Of a stretch of DNA of 64,000 nucleotides, positions 51,027-60,496 are shown one piece after another (position 1 is the stretch's first letter; every line of letters starts with the position of its first letter). The position numbers and the translations under genes were made by a program. Source of the DNA: JAWQFO01 sp033436665 (lineage in GTDB: Bacteria > Pseudomonadota > Alphaproteobacteria > Rhodobacterales > Rhodobacteraceae); contig NZ_JAWQFO010000004.1 of the NCBI RefSeq assembly GCF_033436665.1, forward strand, positions 62,001-126,000. Reading direction: 5' to 3'. Below the pieces are notes generated by a model that was given only the letters and a program-made list of their open reading frames with translations, was not told the DNA's origin and made no database searches.

Positions 51027-51476
51027 TCAGCCCGGCAGCTTGCCGGTCAGAACATAGCGCAGGATGTCCACGACCTGCTCGGGTTCCTGCGCGACGGCCA
51101 GCGCTGCCGCGTCGACCTCTTTCAGCGCGTGGGCGTGATCCGGCCCGTGCAGGATGATCAGCGACTTGCCGAGCGCCGCGGCGTAGCCTGCGTCGAACGC
51201 CGCGTTCCACTGCTTGTATTGGTCGCCGAAGCGCACCACGACCACGTCGGCGTCGGCGATGCCCTTGCGGGTGCGGATCGCGTTCATCTGCGCGCCCTTG
51301 TGGTCGTGCCAGAACTTATCGGCTTCGGCCCCAAGGATCGCGACACCGCAATCGTCGCTTGCCGCGTGATTGGTCACCGGAGACGAAAAGGCGACGTCGA
51401 GTTCTTTTGCCCCGTCGACGATCCGCTCGCGCCAGTCAGTGTGGATTTCTCCCGACAGATAGACTTTCAGCGTCAT
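51027..51476 (-). CDS. YtoQ family protein
   Basis: This 149-aa cytosolic protein has 'LKVYLSGEIHTDWRERI' and 'ADVVVVRFGDQYKQWNAAFD', matching YtoQ, a family with a nucleoside deoxyribosyltransferase-like look but no assigned reaction. AAGGGAACGTG precedes the ATG at 51476. It lies 34 bases after the pheT stop on the same strand and may be the last gene of the phe transcript. Confidence 0.88.
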   Translation of the reverse strand: MTLKVYLSGEIHTDWRERIVDGAKELDVAFSSPVTNHAASDDCGVAILGAEADKFWHDHKGAQMNAIRTRKGIADADVVVVRFGDQYKQWNAAFDAGYAAALGKSLIILHGPDHAHALKEVDAAALAVAQEPEQVVDILRYVLTGKLPG

Positions 51477-51510
51477 CACGTTCCCTTCCCTTGCCTGACG
51501 GTCGCGCGGC

Positions 51511-53910
51511 CTAGCCGCGCAGCGACCCACCGCTTGCCTTGGTGACCTTTTCGACCACCTTCGCGGCGACCGCCTCGATGTCCTTGTCCTTCAGCGTCTC
51601 TGTCGTCGGCTGCAGCCGCACGGTCAGCGCCACGGACTTGCGATCTTCGCCGAGGCTGCCGCCTACGAACTGGTCGAAGACGCGCACGTCGGAAATCAGC
51701 GCCTTGTCGGCGCCCATCGCGGCGTTGACCAGCCTGCTGGCCTCGACCTCGCGGTCGACGACGAAGGCGAAATCGCGCTCGACCGCCTGCAGGTCGCTGA
51801 CCTGCAGCGCCGGGCGCGAGGCACCGGATTTGCGCGGCATCGGGATTTCCGCGGGCCAGAGCGTGAAGGCCATCGCCGGTCCCTTCACGTCCATCGCCTG
51901 CAGCACCTTCGGATGCAGTTCGCCGAAGACACCCATAACCTTCTTCGGGCCAAGGCAGATCCGGCCGTGGCGTCCCGGGTGCCACCAGCCGGGGCCGTCC
52001 CGCAGGATCTGGACCTTGGCCGGCGCGCCCATCGCGGCCAGCACCGCCTCGGCATCGGCCTTGACGTCGAAGACATCGACCGGGCGTGCGGCCCCGTGCA
52101 CGTCCTTCGGGCCGGTGCGCCCGATCAGCAGACCGCTGACCATCAGGTGCTGGTCGCCGGGCTCGCCGCCGTGGAAGGCAGGCCCGACCTCGAAGAGCGC
52201 CATGTCGGCAAAGCCGCGCGACTGGTTGCGCGCCGCCGCCTGCAGGAGTCCCGGCAGCAGGTCGGGGCGCATGTGGCTCATGTCGCTGCTGATCGGGTTT
52301 TCCAGCATCGTGGCATCGACGCCGCCGCCGAACAGCGTGGCCGAGGCCTTGTCGATGAAGCTGTAGGTGACGCATTCGTTGTAGCCCAGCGCCGCACAGG
52401 TCCGCCGCGCCGCCGCCTCGCGCTTCTGCATCGGCAGCAGCACCGGCTTCGGCACACCGTCCGAGAGACGTTTCATCGGCTTGCCCTGCAGCTTGGTCAG
52501 CGAGGCGATGCGCGCGACCTCCTCGACCAGATCGGCCTCGCCCATCACGTCGGGCCGCCAGCTCGGCACCTGCGCCATGTCGCCCTCGAGCACGAACCCG
52601 AGCGCCGTGAGGGTCTGGCGCTGTTCGCTTTCCGCGATCTCCATGCCGACCAGCGAACGCACCCGCGCCGCGTCGAGCCGGTAGGCCCGCGAGGTGTCGG
52701 GGGTCTCACCCGCGCGCACCACGTCAGAGGCCTCTCCCCCGGCATGCTCGAGGATCATCCGGGTCGCCGCCTCGATGCCCAGCGGTGTCCAGGCTGGGTC
52801 GATGCCGCGCTCGAACCGGTAGCGCGCGTCCGAGTTGATCTTGAGCGCGCGGCCCGTGTAGGCGGTGCGCACCGGGTCGAAGTAGGCCGCCTCGATGAAG
52901 ACGTTCACCGTCTCGGCGGTGCAGCCCGTACGCTCGCCGCCCATGATGCCAGCGATGCTTTCGACGCCTTCCGCGTCCGAGATCAGCGTCATGCCCGCGT
53001 CGAAGGTGTATTCCTTCTCATCGAGCGCCAGCAGGGTCTCGCCGCCCTTGGCACGGTGGATGCGCAGCTTCGCGCCTTCGAGCTTGTCGGCGTCGAAAAC
53101 GTGCAGCGGTCGGTTGCGGTCGTAGGTGAAGAAGTTGGTGACATCGACCAGGAACGAGATCGGGCGCAGCCCGATGGCCCGCAGGCGGTCCTGCAACCAT
53201 TGCGGCGACGGCCCGTTCTTCACGCCGCGGATATAGCGCCCGAAGAACACCGGGCATTGCTCCCGCGTGTCCTCGTCGATCGAGACCTCGACGGGACAAG
53301 GAAACCCGCCCGCGACCGCCACGACATCGCGCGGCTTCAGCGTGCCGAGACCACGCGCCGCGAGATCGCGGGCGATGCCGCGCACGCCAAGCGCGTCGGG
53401 GCGGTTCGGCGTGATCGCGATCTCGATCACCGGGTCGACTTTCGCGGGATCGTTCTGCGCCAGCCAGTCCACGAAGCCCTGCCCGACCGCGCCCGAAGGC
53501 AGCTCGATGATGCCGTCATGCTCGTCCGACAGTTCCAGTTCACGCTCGGAGGCCATCATGCCGAAACTCTCGACACCACGGATCTTGCCGACGCCGATGG
53601 TGGTGTCGATCCCCGGCACGTAGACGCCGGGCTTGGCGATGACGACCGTGATGCCCTCGCGCGCATTGGGCGCGCCGCAGATGATCTGCTTGACGCCTTC
53701 GTCGGTCTCGACCTGGCAAACCCGCAGGCGGTCGGCATCGGGATGCTTCTCGGCAGACCTGACGAAGCCCAGCGTGAAGTCGCGCAGGCGTGCCCCGCGG
53801 TCCTCGACGCCTTCGACCTCGAGCCCGAGATCGGTCAACGCCTCGGCGATCTCCTCGACGCTGGCCGTGGTGTCCAGGTGCTCCTTCAGCCAGGAAAGGG
53901 TGAATTTCAT
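51511..53910 (-). CDS. pheT: Phenylalanyl-tRNA synthetase beta subunit
   Basis: This 799-aa chain joins PheS in the (alpha-beta)2 enzyme that charges tRNA-Phe. An N-terminal tRNA-binding domain ('VKQIICGAPNAREGITVVIA'), the B3/B4 editing domain, the B5 domain, a catalytic-like core and a C-terminal FDX-ACB anticodon-binding domain ('SDLQAVERDFAFVVDREVEA') follow in order. AAGG-type site and family start 'MKFTLSWLKEHLDTTASVEE' support the ATG at 53910. It follows the YrhK-like gene by 15 bases. Confidence 0.98.
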   Translation of the reverse strand: MKFTLSWLKEHLDTTASVEEIAEALTDLGLEVEGVEDRGARLRDFTLGFVRSAEKHPDADRLRVCQVETDEGVKQIICGAPNAREGITVVIAKPGVYVPGIDTTIGVGKIRGVESFGMMASERELELSDEHDGIIELPSGAVGQGFVDWLAQNDPAKVDPVIEIAITPNRPDALGVRGIARDLAARGLGTLKPRDVVAVAGGFPCPVEVSIDEDTREQCPVFFGRYIRGVKNGPSPQWLQDRLRAIGLRPISFLVDVTNFFTYDRNRPLHVFDADKLEGAKLRIHRAKGGETLLALDEKEYTFDAGMTLISDAEGVESIAGIMGGERTGCTAETVNVFIEAAYFDPVRTAYTGRALKINSDARYRFERGIDPAWTPLGIEAATRMILEHAGGEASDVVRAGETPDTSRAYRLDAARVRSLVGMEIAESEQRQTLTALGFVLEGDMAQVPSWRPDVMGEADLVEEVARIASLTKLQGKPMKRLSDGVPKPVLLPMQKREAAARRTCAALGYNECVTYSFIDKASATLFGGGVDATMLENPISSDMSHMRPDLLPGLLQAAARNQSRGFADMALFEVGPAFHGGEPGDQHLMVSGLLIGRTGPKDVHGAARPVDVFDVKADAEAVLAAMGAPAKVQILRDGPGWWHPGRHGRICLGPKKVMGVFGELHPKVLQAMDVKGPAMAFTLWPAEIPMPRKSGASRPALQVSDLQAVERDFAFVVDREVEASRLVNAAMGADKALISDVRVFDQFVGGSLGEDRKSVALTVRLQPTTETLKDKDIEAVAAKVVEKVTKASGGSLRG

Positions 53911-53925
53911 TCTAGGTGTCCCCCG

Positions 53926-54210
53926 TCAGCCGTTCAGGCGTTTTGCAAGGTCTTCGGTGTCGCCGATGGCGGCCAGTTTCAACTCGCGGACCAGCCGGAT
54001 CGTGGGCTTGGCCATGAAGCAGCAGGAGCCGACGATGAAGAGCCACGTTCCCACGGTCTGCCAGTCCTCGGAGAGAAACATCACCGAACCGACGAGAAAC
54101 AGCAGCGCCGCGGTGAAGTCGACCACCGTGTAGGCGATCTCGAACAGCGCGTAGACCCGCTGGCTGCGCGGGTTCTGGTTGCGCCTTTCCCTGTGGAACA
54201 ACAGTGCCAT
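53926..54210 (-). CDS. YrhK-like small membrane protein, 94 aa
   Basis: Two membrane helices ('VVDFTAALLFLVGSVMFL' and 'VGTWLFIVGSCCFMAKP') flanked by basic ends match the YrhK domain. It lies between pheS (4 bases) and pheT (15 bases) on the same strand, so it is cotranscribed with the synthetase. No reaction is known for the family. The basic start 'FHRERRNQNPRSQRVYALFE' is probably cytoplasmic. Confidence 0.85.
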   Translation of the reverse strand: MALLFHRERRNQNPRSQRVYALFEIAYTVVDFTAALLFLVGSVMFLSEDWQTVGTWLFIVGSCCFMAKPTIRLVRELKLAAIGDTEDLAKRLNG

Positions 54211-54213
54211 GGC

Positions 54214-55287
54214 TTAACCGCTCAGCCCGCCGCGCAGGGTCGGGACATCGAGCGCGGAAAAGCCGTAGTGCCGCAACCAGCGCAGGTCAGAATCGAAGAA
54301 CGCCCGCAGGTCGGGGATGCCGTATTTCAGCATCGCGATCCGGTCGATGCCCATGCCGAAGGCAAAGCCCTGCCACGCGGCGGGGTCGATGCCGCCGGCC
54401 TTCAGCACGTTCGGATGCACCATGCCTGAGCCCAGCACCTCGAGCCAGCCGTCGCCCTCGCCGACCTTGAGCTTGCCATCTTCCCACGAACACTGGATGT
54501 CGACCTCGGCCGAGGGTTCGGTGAACGGGAAATGCGAGGCGCGAAAGCGGGTCTTGATGCCGTCGATCTCGAAGAAGGCTGAGAAGAACTCTTCGAGCAC
54601 CCACTTGAGGTTGGCCATCGAGATGTCCTTGTCGATGGCAAGCCCCTCGACCTGGTGGAACATCGGCGTGTGGGTCTGGTCGTAATCGGCACGGTAGACG
54701 CCGCCCGGGCAGATGATGCGCAACGGCGCGCCTTGCGCCTCCATCGTGCGGATCTGCACCGGCGAGGTGTGGGTACGCAGCACGTGCGGCGGACGATTGT
54801 CGCCCTCGGCGCGCGCCATGTAGAACGTGTCCATCTCGGCCCGCGCGGGATGGTGGCCGGGAATGTTCAGCGCGTCGAAATTGTACCAGTCGGTGTCGAT
54901 CCGCGGCCCCTCGGCCACCGAGAAGCCAAGCTCTCCAAAGATCGCCGTAACCTCCTCGGTCACCTGGCTCACGGGGTGTATCGTGCCGTGGCGCCGGTCC
55001 CGGGCGGGCAGCGTCACGTCCAGCCATTCGCCGCGAAGCCGTTCATCCAGAGCGGCATCGGCCAGCGCGGCCTTCTTGGCGCTGAGGGCCGAGTTGATCT
55101 CGTCCTTGAGCGCGTTCAGGCGCGGGCCCTCGACCTGGCGTTCCTCGGGTGTCATGCGACCCAGTTCACGCATCTTCAGCGCAACCTCGCCCTTCTTGCC
55201 GACCGCAGCGACGCGGATCGCCTCGAGCGCGTTCTCGTCACCCGCGTCGGCAATCTGGCCCAGGTATTTCGATTTCAGATCGTCCAT
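54214..55287 (-). CDS. pheS: Phenylalanyl-tRNA synthetase alpha subunit
   Basis: This 357-aa class II catalytic chain begins 'MDDLKSKYLGQIADAGDENA'. It has a coiled-coil arm, motif 2 ('GGVYRADYDQTHTPMFHQVE') and motif 3 ('GFAFGMGIDRIAMLKYGIPD'). Length and start fit the family. It heads the pheS-yrhK-pheT(-ytoQ) transcript. No attenuation leader was recognised upstream of 55287. Confidence 0.98.
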   Translation of the reverse strand: MDDLKSKYLGQIADAGDENALEAIRVAAVGKKGEVALKMRELGRMTPEERQVEGPRLNALKDEINSALSAKKAALADAALDERLRGEWLDVTLPARDRRHGTIHPVSQVTEEVTAIFGELGFSVAEGPRIDTDWYNFDALNIPGHHPARAEMDTFYMARAEGDNRPPHVLRTHTSPVQIRTMEAQGAPLRIICPGGVYRADYDQTHTPMFHQVEGLAIDKDISMANLKWVLEEFFSAFFEIDGIKTRFRASHFPFTEPSAEVDIQCSWEDGKLKVGEGDGWLEVLGSGMVHPNVLKAGGIDPAAWQGFAFGMGIDRIAMLKYGIPDLRAFFDSDLRWLRHYGFSALDVPTLRGGLSG

Positions 55288-55473
55288 GGTTGTACCCCGG
55301 TTTCGGCTGCCGTCCTGCTACCACAAGAGGCCCCGAATTCAAGACCCGCCGCCGCGGGCCGCTGACGCTGCGGCAAGCCGAGGCTTGCCCGACTCCCCCG
55401 CTCCGTGCCAGCCTACCGCAAGGGCGCCGACGACCACTTGCGCGCTGGCGCCCGCGCAAGGGAGGACCCAACG

Positions 55474-56874
55474 ATGAACCTGAGACCCGATCCGACGTTC
55501 CACGCCACCCCCAAGCTGGCGATGGAGGCCCCCGCCGAGACCCTGGCCTTCACGCTGATGCTCAGCCCCGACGGCTCGCAACCGGACGGTCTGGCCGTCG
55601 TCGATGTCGACCCTGCGTCCGATACCTACAGCCAGATCGTGCACAAGGTCATCATGCCCGAAAAGGGTGACGAGTTTCACCATTTCGGCTGGAACGCCTG
55701 TTCCTCCTCGCTCTCGCCGCTGACCGGGCACGCGTTTCTCGAACGCCGCTACCTGATTATCCCCGGCATCCGCTCGTCACGGATCTACGTTGTCGACGTG
55801 AAGGACCCGCTCAAGGCCGAGATCCACAAGATCATCGAACCCGAAGAGGTTTTTGCGAAGACCGGCTATTCGCGCCCGCACACGATCCACTGCGGCCCCG
55901 AGGGCATCTACGTCAGCACGCTGGGCGGCGGCGGCCCGGACGGCACCGACGGGCCGCCGGGCATCTTCATCATGGATTGCCAGACCTTCGAGGTCATCGG
56001 CAGATACGAGATGGACCGCGGCCCCCAGGACAAGCAGTACGATTTCTGGTGGAACCTGCCGCGCAACTACATGGTCAGTTCCGAATGGGGCCTGCCGCCG
56101 CAGTTCGAGAATGGCATCGTGCCCGAGGACCTGCTGTCCAACAAGTACGGGCACCGGCTGCATTTCTGGGACCTGCGCGCGCGCAAGAACGTGCAGACCA
56201 TCGACCTCGGCGAGAACCACCAGATGGCGCTCGAGGTGCGGCCCGCCCACGATCCGGTGAAGGAATACGGCTTCTGCGGAGTCGTGGTCGATACCACCAA
56301 CCTCGAAGGGTCGATCTGGACCTGGTGGCGCAACAAGGACGGCAGCTTCGAGGCCAAGAAGACGGTGACGATCCCGCCGCAGCCCGCTGCGGCGGACGAC
56401 CTGCCCGACCTGCTGAAGGGGTTCGAGGCGGTGCCGCCACTGGTGACCGACATCGACCTCAGCCTCGACGACCGCTTCCTCTACGTGTCCTGCTGGGGCA
56501 CCGGAGAGATGCACCAGTACGACGTGTCCGACCCGATGATGCCCAAGCTTGCCGGGAAGGTCGAACTGGGCGGCATCGTCGCCAGGCACAAGCATCCGAA
56601 CGGGCGCGACTTCGGCTACGGGCCGCAAATGGTCGAGATCAGCCGTGACGGCAAGCGGGTCTACTGGACCAACTCGCTCTATTCGACCTGGGACGACCAG
56701 TTCTATCCCGGTGACCGCGGCGCGGCGATGGTCATGGCCGAGGCCGGAAAGGACGGCGGGCTGGAGCTGGCCAAGGATTTCTGGGTCGACTTCCCCGACG
56801 GCTACCGCAGCCACCAGATCCGGCTCGAGGGCGGCGACTGCTCGACCGACAGCTTCTGCTATCCGTCCGTCTGA
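55474..56874 (+). CDS. SBP56 family protein (selenium-binding/methanethiol oxidase-like)
   Basis: This 466-aa beta-propeller protein contains the family motif 'HHFGWNACSSS' with the conserved Cys76 and the metal-site regions 'YSRPHTIHCGPEGIYVSTLG' and 'SHQIRLEGGDCSTD'. Family members include MtoX, which oxidises methanethiol to formaldehyde, hydrogen sulphide and peroxide and uses copper. No signal peptide is visible, unlike periplasmic MtoX. GGAGG lies 8 bases before the ATG at 55474. The next gene starts 3 bases after its stop, suggesting a functional pair. Confidence 0.9.
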   Translation: MNLRPDPTFHATPKLAMEAPAETLAFTLMLSPDGSQPDGLAVVDVDPASDTYSQIVHKVIMPEKGDEFHHFGWNACSSSLSPLTGHAFLERRYLIIPGIRSSRIYVVDVKDPLKAEIHKIIEPEEVFAKTGYSRPHTIHCGPEGIYVSTLGGGGPDGTDGPPGIFIMDCQTFEVIGRYEMDRGPQDKQYDFWWNLPRNYMVSSEWGLPPQFENGIVPEDLLSNKYGHRLHFWDLRARKNVQTIDLGENHQMALEVRPAHDPVKEYGFCGVVVDTTNLEGSIWTWWRNKDGSFEAKKTVTIPPQPAAADDLPDLLKGFEAVPPLVTDIDLSLDDRFLYVSCWGTGEMHQYDVSDPMMPKLAGKVELGGIVARHKHPNGRDFGYGPQMVEISRDGKRVYWTNSLYSTWDDQFYPGDRGAAMVMAEAGKDGGLELAKDFWVDFPDGYRSHQIRLEGGDCSTDSFCYPSV

Positions 56875-56877
56875 CGC

Positions 56878-57537
56878 GTGCAGGATGCGGGCTCGGCGGC
56901 GGCCCTGTGGTGGGCCGTCGTCGCCTCGGGCGTCTATCACGGGCTGAACCCGGGCATGGGCTGGCCGCTGGCGGTTTCGGCGGCGCTGATGGACCGCAGC
57001 CGCGCAAGCCTCGGCAAGGCGCTGCTGGCGCTGGCGGCCGGTCACCTGCTGGCGATGGCCGCCGTTCTGTTTCCCTTCTCGGTGCTGACCCTGCTGGCGG
57101 CGTGGCAGCGCGAGATCCAGATCGGCGCGGCGCTGCTGGTCATCGGCTTTGGCGTCTTTCTTTTGATCTACCGCCGACACCCGCGTTTTCTCGCCCGGGT
57201 CCCGCCCACCCGCCTTGCACTCTGGTCCTTTCTTGCGGCGATGGCCCATGGTGCGGGGCTGATGCTGGTGCCGATCTACCTCGGCATCTGCCGCACGATC
57301 GAGACCGACGCGGGCCATGCCGCCGCCGACGCCCTGATGACGGGCACTGCCGGGATCGCCGCCCTCGTGGCGCTGGTTCACACCGCGGCGATGACCGTTT
57401 CGGGCGGTGCGCTCGCCGTGATCATCTATCGTTGGCTCGGCTTGAAGTTCCTGTCGAAAACCTGGTTCAACCTCGATCTCGTCTGGGCGGCAAGCCTGGT
57501 TCTGGTCGGGGGCATCTCGCTTTTCTTCGTCCATTGA
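56878..57537 (+). CDS. Six-helix membrane protein paired with SBP56
   Basis: This 219-aa protein has about six membrane helices. It begins near 'VVASGVYHGLNPGMGWPLA', a His-Gly-x-Asn-Pro motif in the first helix that recalls nickel/cobalt or UreH-type permeases. The GTG start at 56878 lies 3 bases after the SBP56 stop with no ribosome site of its own, so translation is probably coupled. It may deliver a metal or be an electron-accepting partner; that is inference. Confidence 0.78.
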   Translation: MQDAGSAAALWWAVVASGVYHGLNPGMGWPLAVSAALMDRSRASLGKALLALAAGHLLAMAAVLFPFSVLTLLAAWQREIQIGAALLVIGFGVFLLIYRRHPRFLARVPPTRLALWSFLAAMAHGAGLMLVPIYLGICRTIETDAGHAAADALMTGTAGIAALVALVHTAAMTVSGGALAVIIYRWLGLKFLSKTWFNLDLVWAASLVLVGGISLFFVH

Positions 57538-57612
57538 GCCGCCTTTCGCGGCATGGACAGTCCTGACGCGATTTGTAACGTGGCTCCGATGCACCGACAG
57601 GTAGACCGCGCG

Positions 57613-58806
57613 ATGACACCGAACACAGCCGAAAGCCACGCCCGGTCCTGGCTGATCCTCGCCGGACTGACGCTGGGCGTGACGGTCACCAACGGGTTCG
57701 CGCGCTTCGCCTACGGGCTAATCCTGCCGGCGATGCGGGCCGAACTGGGCTGGAGCTACGCGCAGGCCGGCTGGCTCAACACCGCCAATGCCTTCGGCTA
57801 TGTCATGGGTGCGGTGGCGACCATGTGGCTGATCGCCCGCCTGCCCCCGACGCGGCTGTTCACCCTCGGGATCCTCGGCACGACGCTGTCGCTGCTGGCC
57901 ACGGGGCTCGACCCCGAGCTGGGCTGGCAGACGTTCTGGCGCATCGCGGCGGGCATGACCGGCGCACTCTCCTTCTCGACCGCGGGCGTGCTGGCCGCGC
58001 GTCTCTTTCCCGGAGACGCCCGGCGCAACGCGCTGGGGATCGCGCTGCTTTTCGGGACCGGCGGCGGCCTTGGCATCGTGCTGTCCGGGGCCTCGATTCC
58101 GCTGATCCTCGAGGGCTGGGGGACGTCTGCATGGCCTTGGGGCTGGGGCGCGATCGGCACGCTCAGCCTGCTCTGCCTGCCGCTGAGCCTGTGGTCGGCG
58201 CGCAGCCTCTCGGTCGGCACGCAGGAGGCACCGCGCCCGGTGTCGTTGCCCCTGCGCGCCATCGCGCCCGAGTTGGCGGGCTATGCAGGGTTCGGCCTGG
58301 GCTATATCGTCTACCTGACCTTTCTCGCGGCATGGATGACCGACCAGGCGGCGACGCCACGCTTCATCGCCGCCGTCTGGATGCTGATGGGGCTCTGCAT
58401 CTGCGTCTCGCCGTTTCTCTGGCGCCCGGTCTTTGCGCGCTGGGCCTCGGGCCTGCCGCTTGCCCTGGTTTTAAGCGGCATCGCCCTGGGTTCGGTTCTG
58501 CCGGTCGTGCTGCCGCCGGGATGGCCGGTCATCGCATCCGCGGTGGTCTTCGGATGCTGCGTCTTCATGGCGCCGCCGGCGATCACCAGCTTCATCCGGC
58601 AGAACCTCGAGCCTGCAGCCTGGGGTGCGGCGATGAGCCTGTTCACGGCGGTCTTCGCGGTCTCACAGACGTTCGGACCCTGGGCCGCCGGTCTGATCGG
58701 CGACCTTACGGGTAATATCGGCGACAGCCTGCTGGCCGGGGCCGCGATCCTGATGTGCGGCGCGATCTGCGCGCTGGCACAGAAGTCCTTGCCGCGCGCG
58801 GGCTAG
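57613..58806 (+). CDS. MFS transporter, YbfB/YjiJ family
   Basis: This 397-aa permease has about twelve membrane helices. 'TVTNGFARFAYGLILPAMRAE' and 'GWSYAQAGWLNTANAFGYVMG' are typical of the YbfB/YjiJ group. I chose the ATG at 57613 ('MTPNTAESHARSW'); earlier in-frame Met at 57553 and 57589 would add non-conserved residues. The substrate is unknown. It follows the membrane protein by 75 bases and shares CTAG with the convergent hydrolase gene's stop. Confidence 0.88.
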   Translation: MTPNTAESHARSWLILAGLTLGVTVTNGFARFAYGLILPAMRAELGWSYAQAGWLNTANAFGYVMGAVATMWLIARLPPTRLFTLGILGTTLSLLATGLDPELGWQTFWRIAAGMTGALSFSTAGVLAARLFPGDARRNALGIALLFGTGGGLGIVLSGASIPLILEGWGTSAWPWGWGAIGTLSLLCLPLSLWSARSLSVGTQEAPRPVSLPLRAIAPELAGYAGFGLGYIVYLTFLAAWMTDQAATPRFIAAVWMLMGLCICVSPFLWRPVFARWASGLPLALVLSGIALGSVLPVVLPPGWPVIASAVVFGCCVFMAPPAITSFIRQNLEPAAWGAAMSLFTAVFAVSQTFGPWAAGLIGDLTGNIGDSLLAGAAILMCGAICALAQKSLPRAG

Positions 58807-59915
58807 GGCCTGAAGACCTGGATCGGAACGTTCGACAACAGATCGTCGAGCGCCGACGTCGGACCGGCGCTGAATTGCGTGTTCGAGCGCAACCCGGCGC
58901 CGATGAGTTGGACCACCTCGGGAGAACCGGCGAACTTGTTGTGGCTGTCGGTAGAGGAGTCGTCGATCTCGGAGAGGTCGATGACGGTCAGACCCAACCT
59001 TTCCAGTTCCTCGGCCTCCGAGGCGCCAACGCGCGGCACGCCACCCGCGACCCGGCGCGAGATCCGCAGCGCGTAGTCGTCCTTGGACACCAGCAGATAC
59101 ATCTTGCGCAAAAGCGACGGCGGCAGGATCGACACCTGCGTGCGGAACAGGTCGATGTCGATATCCGGGGCCGCGAGGATCACGTGATCGATCCTGTCGT
59201 GGCTATCGAGCCGTCCGGCGAGTTGCGCATCCACCAGCCCCTCCATGGTCAGGAAGGTCCCCATCGAGTGCGCGAAAACCCCGATCGACTCGGCGCGCGA
59301 ACTGACGATGATTTCAGAGATTTCCTTGAGTTTTGACCGGGCGATCAGCGCGCTGTTGAGGTCGTAGACATACCGCGTCGTGCGCGCCGCCGAGGCCCAT
59401 GTGAAAAGGACGGGCACGCCCTGAAATCCGGTGTCCTCGACGAATTGGGCGAGGCGCAGCACCGCGTCGCTGGTGTTGGTGTTGTAGCCGTGCACGAAGA
59501 ACAGAACCTCGCGATCGGCGCGCGGGCGGCGGTCGAGTTCGCGGTTCAGCGCCGCGACAAAGGCGTTCCGGCTGGTGTAGATCGCCGGGTTGACGACCGC
59601 GAACTCGGTGCGCGGATCGGGCGGCAGGTGGCGCGCGCGTTCGAGCACGCCCTGCACGTGGGTCGGCGGAACGCTGACGTCGACCGAGGACAACCCGATC
59701 TCGGGCGAGCGACGGTCCGAGTAGAGCGCGCCGACCGCGGCGCTGCCCTGCCGGGTCGTCGTGATGAAGATACGATGCTTTTCAAGCTCGGCGATCGAGG
59801 CGACCGGGAAGCGTTCGTTGTCGACCCCGATCAACTCGGGCGCGCGGGCACAGCCGGTCGCCAACAGCATCAGGGAGATCAGCGAAATCAAAACGCTACG
59901 GGAGAGGTCGGACAT
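58803..59915 (-). CDS. Alpha/beta hydrolase lipoprotein, DUF900-like
   Basis: This 370-aa envelope protein has a lipobox 'LMLLATGC' (Cys near 22). An alpha/beta hydrolase core follows, with 'VLFFVHGYNTNTSDAVLRLA' (oxyanion region) and the nucleophile elbow 'FAHSMGTF' (G-H-S-M-G-like), then 'ILAAPDID' and a late His. The family (DUF900) is of unknown substrate. The ATG at 59915 has GGAG 4 bases upstream. It is convergent with the MFS gene. Confidence 0.85.
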   Translation of the reverse strand: MSDLSRSVLISLISLMLLATGCARAPELIGVDNERFPVASIAELEKHRIFITTTRQGSAAVGALYSDRRSPEIGLSSVDVSVPPTHVQGVLERARHLPPDPRTEFAVVNPAIYTSRNAFVAALNRELDRRPRADREVLFFVHGYNTNTSDAVLRLAQFVEDTGFQGVPVLFTWASAARTTRYVYDLNSALIARSKLKEISEIIVSSRAESIGVFAHSMGTFLTMEGLVDAQLAGRLDSHDRIDHVILAAPDIDIDLFRTQVSILPPSLLRKMYLLVSKDDYALRISRRVAGGVPRVGASEAEELERLGLTVIDLSEIDDSSTDSHNKFAGSPEVVQLIGAGLRSNTQFSAGPTSALDDLLSNVPIQVFRP

Positions 59916-60057
59916 GGCACTCCGCAAGTCTGGATCAACACCAGCAGCCCGCGCTGGGTTCGCGCAAAACTAGCATGGGGTGCGGAACCGGGCAACGCCG
60001 GTGCGTGTCTTGCCGGAACAGGCGGGCGGCGCGTGCCGGCCGACGACGTTCGCACGA

Positions 60058-60090
60058 ACGAAAAAGACCGCCCCGATTGGGGCGGCCTCT
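60058..60090 (-). terminator. Rho-independent terminator after rplT
   Basis: GACCGCCCC (60066-60074) pairs with GGGGCGGCC (60079-60087), apart from one wobble, around a GATT loop. On the minus strand TTTTTCGTTC follows the stem. Confidence 0.88.
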
Positions 60091-60112
60091 CGAAATTCGA
60101 TGGTCGTGACGC

Positions 60113-60478
60113 TTACGCGGTCAGCGCGTCCTGCGCCTGCTTGACGATCGCGCCGAAAGCTTCCGGCTCGTGCACGGCGAGATCGGCCAGCACCTTGCGG
60201 TCCACCTCGATGCCGGCCAGCGACAGGCCGTTGATGAAACGCGAATAGGTCAGCGCCTCGTCATGGCTGCGCACGGCGGCGTTGATGCGCTGGATCCACA
60301 GGGCGCGGAAGTTGCGCTTGCGGTTCTTGCGGTCGCGCGTGGCGTACTGATTGGCCTTGTCGACCGCCTGGGCCGCGACCTTGAAGGTGTTCTTGCGACG
60401 GCCGTAGTAGCCCTTGGCTGCCTTGACGACCTTCTTGTGACGGGCGTGGGTGACGGTTCCACCTTTGACTCGGGACAT
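60113..60478 (-). CDS. rplT: 50S ribosomal protein L20
   Basis: This 121-aa basic protein of the large subunit begins 'MSRVKGGTVTHARHKKVVKA' and contains 'GYYGRRKNTFKVA', diagnostic of L20. It follows rpmI by 18 bases on the same strand and is closed by a strong terminator. Confidence 0.98.
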   Translation of the reverse strand: MSRVKGGTVTHARHKKVVKAAKGYYGRRKNTFKVAAQAVDKANQYATRDRKNRKRNFRALWIQRINAAVRSHDEALTYSRFINGLSLAGIEVDRKVLADLAVHEPEAFGAIVKQAQDALTA

Positions 60479-60496
60479 GTCTCTCTTCCTTCTGGC

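Noticed and set aside
58803..59915. Phage or mobile-element origin for the DksA-like and lipoprotein hydrolase genes
   Set aside because: No integrase, transposase, attachment repeat or base-composition break was seen near them.
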